This document shows positions 6,635 through 8,775 of a stretch of 8,775 nt of DNA, in pieces. Made by a program: the position numbers and the translations under genes. Below the pieces are notes generated by a model. The model searched no databases. It was not told the origin of the DNA and worked only from the letters and a program-made list of their open reading frames with translations. Location of the stretch: the NCBI GenBank assembly GCA_964581885.1, contig CAZOPS010000031.1, positions 1 to 8,775 of the forward strand, read 5' to 3'. The stretch comes from JAYEID01 sp964581885 (lineage in GTDB: Bacteria; Patescibacteriota; WWE3; JAUXAW01; JAYEID01). The stretch's first letter is position 1. Each line of letters begins with the position of its first letter.

Positions 6635-7118
6635 CATTAATCCACTTTCTAATAACAGCTATCAATTCACCCTCGATTAGACTCTCAAGCATCCTTAATT
6701 CATTACCACTAAATTCTTCTAAAACATAGTCTGCTGGTTCCACTCCCTCAGGCGGGCGGCCAATACCAATACGCAAACGCCAAAAATCCTTGGAATTCAA
6801 AGAATCAACGATAGACCCAACCCCATTATGTCCAGCTGCGCCACGTCCCTTCTGAAGCTTGTAATCTCCCAAATCAATATCCATATCATCATGAACTACC
6901 AATAAGTCCTCGAAATCAATGCCTTTTTCCTCAACAACACGCCTCACTGCTTTTCCCGAAGAATTCATTCCAGTCCTGGGTTTGAATAGAATCACATTAT
7001 CAACTTCCGACATAGTTCCAGCAGACTGTAACAAATCAACAACTAAAAAGCCCGCATTGTGGCGGGTCTTTTTATACTTCTCGCCGGGATTTCCAAGACC
7101 AACAATCAATCTCGACAT
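6630..7118 (-). CDS. pth: Peptidyl-tRNA hydrolase (short form)
   Basis: Cleaves the ester bond of peptidyl-tRNAs that drop off the ribosome, recycling tRNA in the cytoplasm. The protein has 162 residues, about 25 fewer than most bacterial Pth. Key positions are present: GLGNPG with N10, TRHNAGF with catalytic H20, MNSSG with N52, VVHDDMD with D77 (counterpart of the E. coli catalytic Asp), and GHNG with N98, then FWRLRIGIGRP and the YVLEEF segment. The missing part falls between LLQSAG and ILFKPRTGMN (about residues 30-44), where usual homologues carry an extra helix and strand; the core and its substrate-binding residues are kept. The ATG at 7118 gives the canonical start MSRLIVGLGNPG; only a weak purine stretch precedes it. 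The stop is TAG. Confidence 0.96.
   Translation of the reverse strand: MSRLIVGLGNPGEKYKKTRHNAGFLVVDLLQSAGTMSEVDNVILFKPRTGMNSSGKAVRRVVEEKGIDFEDLLVVHDDMDIDLGDYKLQKGRGAAGHNGVGSIVDSLNSKDFWRLRIGIGRPPEGVEPADYVLEEFSGNELRMLESLIEGELIAVIRKWIND
7045..7073. other. Terminator-like hairpin inside the pth coding region
   Basis: AAAAAG then CCCGC (7051-7055), a 6-nt loop, GCGGG (7062-7066) and TCTTTTT have the form of an intrinsic terminator on both strands. It lies over the codons for KKTRHNAGFL, the most conserved part of Pth, so the shape may be a by-product of codon choice in a constrained motif. Whether it acts in transcription is unknown. Confidence 0.4.
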
Positions 7119-7172
7119 TACTTCAAAAGAGTATTAACGAAAAAGCAAGGTTTCTTATAAACAACAGTCAAC

Positions 7173-7210
7173 TTATCGTAAATCATAAACCGTAATTCGT
7201 AACCCGTAAA
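7173..7210. repeat. Degenerate CGTAA-word repeat in the ybeY-pth spacer
   Basis: Words of the type CGTAAATC, CCGTAATTC, CGTAACC and CGTAAAC follow one another with a loose period of about 8-13 bp. No open frame or clear secondary structure goes with them. They lie between pth and the large inverted repeat. Confidence 0.4.
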
Positions 7211-7219
7211 CAAAAAGAA

Positions 7220-7379
7220 AGCTGTAGCGGGGGGTACCGTTTTCAAGAGCATAGAAAAATTTGTCTAAACTAACATATCAAATAACACTAATCAATTACA
7301 AATTTTTCTCTAAGCGTGCTGACTCAAAAAACACAATACGGGCGCGCGGTTCTTGAAAACGCGTACCGCCGCCACAGCT
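7220..7379. repeat. About 160-bp imperfect inverted repeat after ybeY
   Basis: The outer arms (7220-7249 and 7349-7379) pair with few mismatches: AGCTGT against ACAGCT at the tips, a G-rich segment, and CGTTTTCAAGA against TCTTGAAAACG. The inner arms AGAAAAATTTGT (7253-7264) and its perfect complement 7298-7309 close a 33-nt AT-rich loop. Some 39 nt on the right side (about 7310-7348) have no partner. The right tip overlaps the last codon and TAG stop of ybeY. On the coding strand the structure is followed by TTTCTTTTTG, so it could end transcripts after ybeY. Alternatives are a MITE-like remnant or a structured RNA. I recognise no known RNA family and no target-site duplication. Confidence 0.7.
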
Positions 7380-7656
7380 AATAACTATCATGATGCTTAC
7401 CTAAAAGATGCAAAACTCCATGACGTACTAAGCTAGCCACTTCTTCTTCGTAGCTATGACCCAATTCCTCGGCCTGTTCCTCTGCCTTCTTCTTATCAAC
7501 AACTACCTCCCCCAAGAGAAAAATTCCATCCTCTCCCACTTCCTTAATTTCGAAAGAAAGCACATCAGTTGCACCTTTTTGTCCACGATATTTCTTGTTC
7601 AGCTTTTCCATTTTACTATCGTCTACCAAAGCAAAGGTAATTTTAAACTTACTCAT
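7378..7656 (-). CDS. ybeY: Endoribonuclease YbeY (rRNA maturation factor), short form
   Basis: YbeY is a zinc-dependent protein needed in many bacteria for 16S rRNA 3'-end maturation and late ribosome quality control. From the ATG at 7656 the protein has 92 aa, against roughly 150 usually. It begins at the strand KITFALVDD, so the usual N-terminal 30-40 residues are absent. Present are KKYRGQKGATDVLSF (21-35) with conserved R24, the LLGEVVV strand (47-53), and the metal site HGVLHLLGKHH with H79, H83 and H89; the usual Asp before the third His is replaced by His. The protein stops soon after, at DSY. An in-frame TTG at 7665 would add three residues. A 9-base T run and an in-frame TAG block any longer extension. 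No Shine-Dalgarno is seen. The stop codon lies in the inverted repeat at 7220-7379. Confidence 0.9.
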   Translation of the reverse strand: MSKFKITFALVDDSKMEKLNKKYRGQKGATDVLSFEIKEVGEDGIFLLGEVVVDKKKAEEQAEELGHSYEEEVASLVRHGVLHLLGKHHDSY

Positions 7657-7703
7657 GAATTGCAAAAAAAAATCCTAAATCCGAAAAGGAAATGTTCCGT
7701 CTC

Positions 7704-7719
7704 AAAGTTTCAAAACTTT
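7704..7719. repeat. Small AT-rich hairpin between yqeY and ybeY
   Basis: AAAGTTT (7704-7710) and AAACTTT (7713-7719) are perfect 7-bp complements with a 2-nt gap, so the loop would have to open by a pair or two. No T-run follows on the coding strand. The role is unknown and it may be chance in AT-rich sequence. Confidence 0.3.
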
Positions 7720-7739
7720 AAATTCCTGTCACTTGGACT

Positions 7740-7774
7740 TGTTTAGAATTTAGTACTTAGGATTCAGTATTTGA
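7740..7774. repeat. Degenerate 7-bp tandem repeat after yqeY
   Basis: Five consecutive 7-mers read TGTTTAG, AATTTAG, TACTTAG, GATTCAG and TATTTGA, with a shared T-T-A-G-like ending. Related AATCCTAAATCC words lie at 7671-7682. This is telomere-like low-complexity spacer sequence with no frame. Confidence 0.45.
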
Positions 7775-7789
7775 AATAGCTCACAAATA

Positions 7790-8236
7790 CTATTTATTAA
7801 GGATACTCTCTACTACTTCTCTCACCCTGTTCCCCCCAACTCTACCCTTCACCTTAGGCATAACAGCTCCCATAACCTTCCCTAAATCAGCTAGAGTTTC
7901 AGCACCCACAGTCTCCATACTTTCCTTAACAATGTTCCGAAGCTCTTTTTCGGAAAGCTGCTCAGGAAGATATTCCTCAATAATTTCCAGTTCCTGCTCC
8001 TCCTTGCCAGCTAAATCCTCCCTGCCACCTTCTCTGTAAGCCTCTATCGATTCTCGGCGTTTCTTAGCCTCTTTGGAAATTACTTCCATCTCATCCTCCT
8101 CTAACAACTCTTCCCCACCCGCAATTTCCGCGTTGTGCAAAGCTGCTAAAAGCATACGAAGGACTGAAACTTCTAATAAAGCTTCTTCTTTTATTGCTTT
8201 CTTTAAGTTGTCTTTAATACGGGAAGTTAAGCTCAT
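7790..8236 (-). CDS. yqeY: GatB/YqeY domain-containing protein
   Basis: A 148-residue protein, the usual length for stand-alone YqeY. The family shares an all-helical C-terminal domain with the GatB subunit of Asp/Glu-tRNA amidotransferase and may bind tRNA, but its exact role is unsettled. Visible features: N-terminal RIKDNLKKAIKEEALLEVSVLRMLLAAL-type helices with VLRMLLAAL at 25-33, an E/K-rich helix with EAKKRRESIEAY (56-67), IIEEYLPEQLSE (85-96), and the family signature VMGAVMPKVKGRVGGNRV (121-138), where the common GRADG reads GRVGG. The ATG at 8236 overlaps the rpsU stop as ATGA, so the two are probably translationally coupled; no separate Shine-Dalgarno is seen. rpsU-yqeY pairing also occurs in Bacillus. 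The stop is TAG. Confidence 0.95.
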   Translation of the reverse strand: MSLTSRIKDNLKKAIKEEALLEVSVLRMLLAALHNAEIAGGEELLEEDEMEVISKEAKKRRESIEAYREGGREDLAGKEEQELEIIEEYLPEQLSEKELRNIVKESMETVGAETLADLGKVMGAVMPKVKGRVGGNRVREVVESILNK

Positions 8237-8418
8237 CTATGATGCTGAGAGAAACGCCATTCAAGTTCTTTTCTTTTTTTCTTTTTTATTTCTGATGGTG
8301 GTTTGTAATATTCCCGCTTTTTCAGCTCCTCCATAATCCCGGCATCATAAACCTTCTGATTAAAGCGGCGAAGCGCCTGCTCAATAGACTCCCCCTCCCG
8401 TACCTTAACTTCTGTCAC
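8233..8418 (-). CDS. rpsU: Small ribosomal subunit protein bS21
   Basis: A 61-residue basic protein of the 30S platform near the 3' end of 16S rRNA, with a part in initiation. The N-terminus VKVREGESIEQALRRFNQKV (about residues 4-23) is the family hallmark, followed by GIMEELKKREYYKPPSEIKKKKR and an Arg/His tail. The start is GTG at 8418, fixed by family alignment and the absence of an upstream in-frame start before the ribosome-binding site. The stop is TGA, shared in the ATGA overlap with yqeY. It is the only gene here with a strong Shine-Dalgarno, though its spacing is long. It is first in the gene block and has its own promoter candidate. Confidence 0.96.
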   Translation of the reverse strand: MTEVKVREGESIEQALRRFNQKVYDAGIMEELKKREYYKPPSEIKKKKRKELEWRFSQHHR

Positions 8419-8431
8419 GTGTGTTAAATTA

Positions 8432-8440
8432 CACCTCCTT
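8432..8440 (-). promoter_or_regulatory. Strong Shine-Dalgarno of rpsU with long spacing
   Basis: AAGGAGGTG on the minus strand matches nine bases of the anti-Shine-Dalgarno consensus. Fifteen bases separate GGAGG from the GTG start, longer than the usual 5-9. No alternative in-frame start lies closer. Confidence 0.75.
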
Positions 8441-8480
8441 TAAAAATATGTATAAACTTGAAACAACCTCAGTCTACTAA

Positions 8481-8509
8481 ATTTTACACCTTTACAAAAA
8501 GGTAAGCAA
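8481..8509 (-). promoter_or_regulatory. Sigma70-type promoter of rpsU
   Basis: On the minus strand TTGCTT (8509-8504) and TAAAAT (8486-8481) are separated by exactly 17 nt. They match four and five of six consensus bases. Transcription would start near 8474, giving a leader of about 55 nt that contains the Shine-Dalgarno. It lies just downstream of a terminator-like hairpin, as expected for a new transcription unit. Confidence 0.6.
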
Positions 8510-8542
8510 ATCTAGCACAGAAAGAAAAAAGCTTCACTACAA

Positions 8543-8580
8543 GGAAAAAATAAGCCAAACTGCCATTCCTCCCTGTTTGG
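8543..8580 (-). terminator. Intrinsic terminator candidate upstream of rpsU
   Basis: Read on the minus strand, CCAAAC (8580-8575), a 14-nt loop and GTTTGG (8560-8555) form a 6-bp stem followed by CTTATTTTTTCC. It would end a transcript entering from beyond the right edge of the window. The stem is short, so support is moderate. Confidence 0.4.
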
Positions 8581-8595
8581 AAGGAAAAATTGGAA

Positions 8596-8705
8596 TAGCG
8601 AATTGGTATGGCGAATTAATGCAAATTTAACAGTAGCGAATTAATGCGAATTGATATAGCAAATCCATGCGAATTTAACAATAGCAAATTATTGCGAATA
8701 AGAGA
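8596..8705. repeat. Tandem 23-25-bp AT-rich repeats at the right end
   Basis: Units begin at 8596 (partial), 8609, 8634, 8657 and 8682. Each is a variant of TAGCGAATTAATGCGAAT plus a short TTAACA-like tail, with substitutions among copies. The same words, in inverse orientation, occur at about 70-104. The 357 bp between rpsU and the right edge hold these units, the core repeat, the terminator candidate and the promoter; I see no gene. Confidence 0.75.
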
Positions 8706-8720
8706 TAAGAAATAGGAGAT

Positions 8721-8775
8721 AAGAGAAAATTGTGATCAGAATCACGAAATTGGAAATTACGCTCAGAAGCGTGAA
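8721..8775. repeat. Right copy of the inverted repeat core
   Basis: Bases 8721-8771 are the exact reverse complement of 1-51. Two hairpins with CAGA loops on this strand (TCTG on the other) lie at 8732-8745 and 8759-8772. The last four bases extend past the point where the left copy is cut by the window edge. The two cores are the outermost parts of the window and point in opposite directions. Confidence 0.9.

Noticed and set aside
7220..7379. 6S RNA, SRP RNA or tmRNA
   Set aside because: The long hairpin shape is suggestive, but none of the conserved sequence blocks of these RNAs is present.
4019..8235. Recoding of TGA as glycine
   Set aside because: recR and rpsU both end at TGA exactly where the families end, so TGA acts as stop.

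Overview
The window is a compact, AT-rich bacterial segment. All nine recognisable genes lie on the minus strand, so transcription runs from high to low coordinates: rpsU, yqeY, ybeY, pth, dnaX, recR, cysS, a secreted or membrane-anchored C39-like protease with TPRs, and ychF. Several proteins are small for their family (Pth 162 aa, YbeY about 92 aa without its usual N-terminus). Spacers are short and full of degenerate repeats, and eight of the nine starts lack a clear Shine-Dalgarno. Together this suggests a Candidate Phyla Radiation (Patescibacteria) genome; I cannot name the lineage. RpsU and RecR both end at TGA where their families normally end, so TGA is read as stop and the TGA=Gly code of Gracilibacteria/Absconditabacteria is unlikely.

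Layout. Bases 1-105 and 8590-8775 carry inverted copies of one repeat, with a perfect 51-bp core at 1-51 and 8721-8771, so the gene block is bounded by inverted repeats. From the right come a terminator-like hairpin, a good sigma70-type promoter, then rpsU and yqeY (ATGA overlap) and ybeY. Next is a roughly 160-bp imperfect inverted repeat, then pth, then a 262-bp spacer packed with small hairpins including three tandem 23-bp units and a fourth copy 7 nt from the dnaX start. After dnaX come recR, a 179-bp spacer with two hairpins, cysS, the C39/TPR gene and ychF.

Functions. This is a core information-processing block: translation (S21, CysRS, peptidyl-tRNA hydrolase, the rRNA-maturation factor YbeY, the YqeY protein often linked to amidotransferases, the ribosome-associated ATPase YchF), replication (DnaX) and recombinational repair (RecR). 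The C39-like protein is the only clearly extracytoplasmic one.

The most notable observation is a 75-bp nested palindrome inserted in frame in recR, adding about 25 residues just before the Toprim-region motif. It resembles in principle the palindromic elements known inside Rickettsia genes. The second is a family of mini-hairpins with the same TCTG/TCTT loop, found in the window-end repeats, next to recR, and in the array ahead of dnaX. I see no transposase, CRISPR, tRNA, rRNA or defence system.
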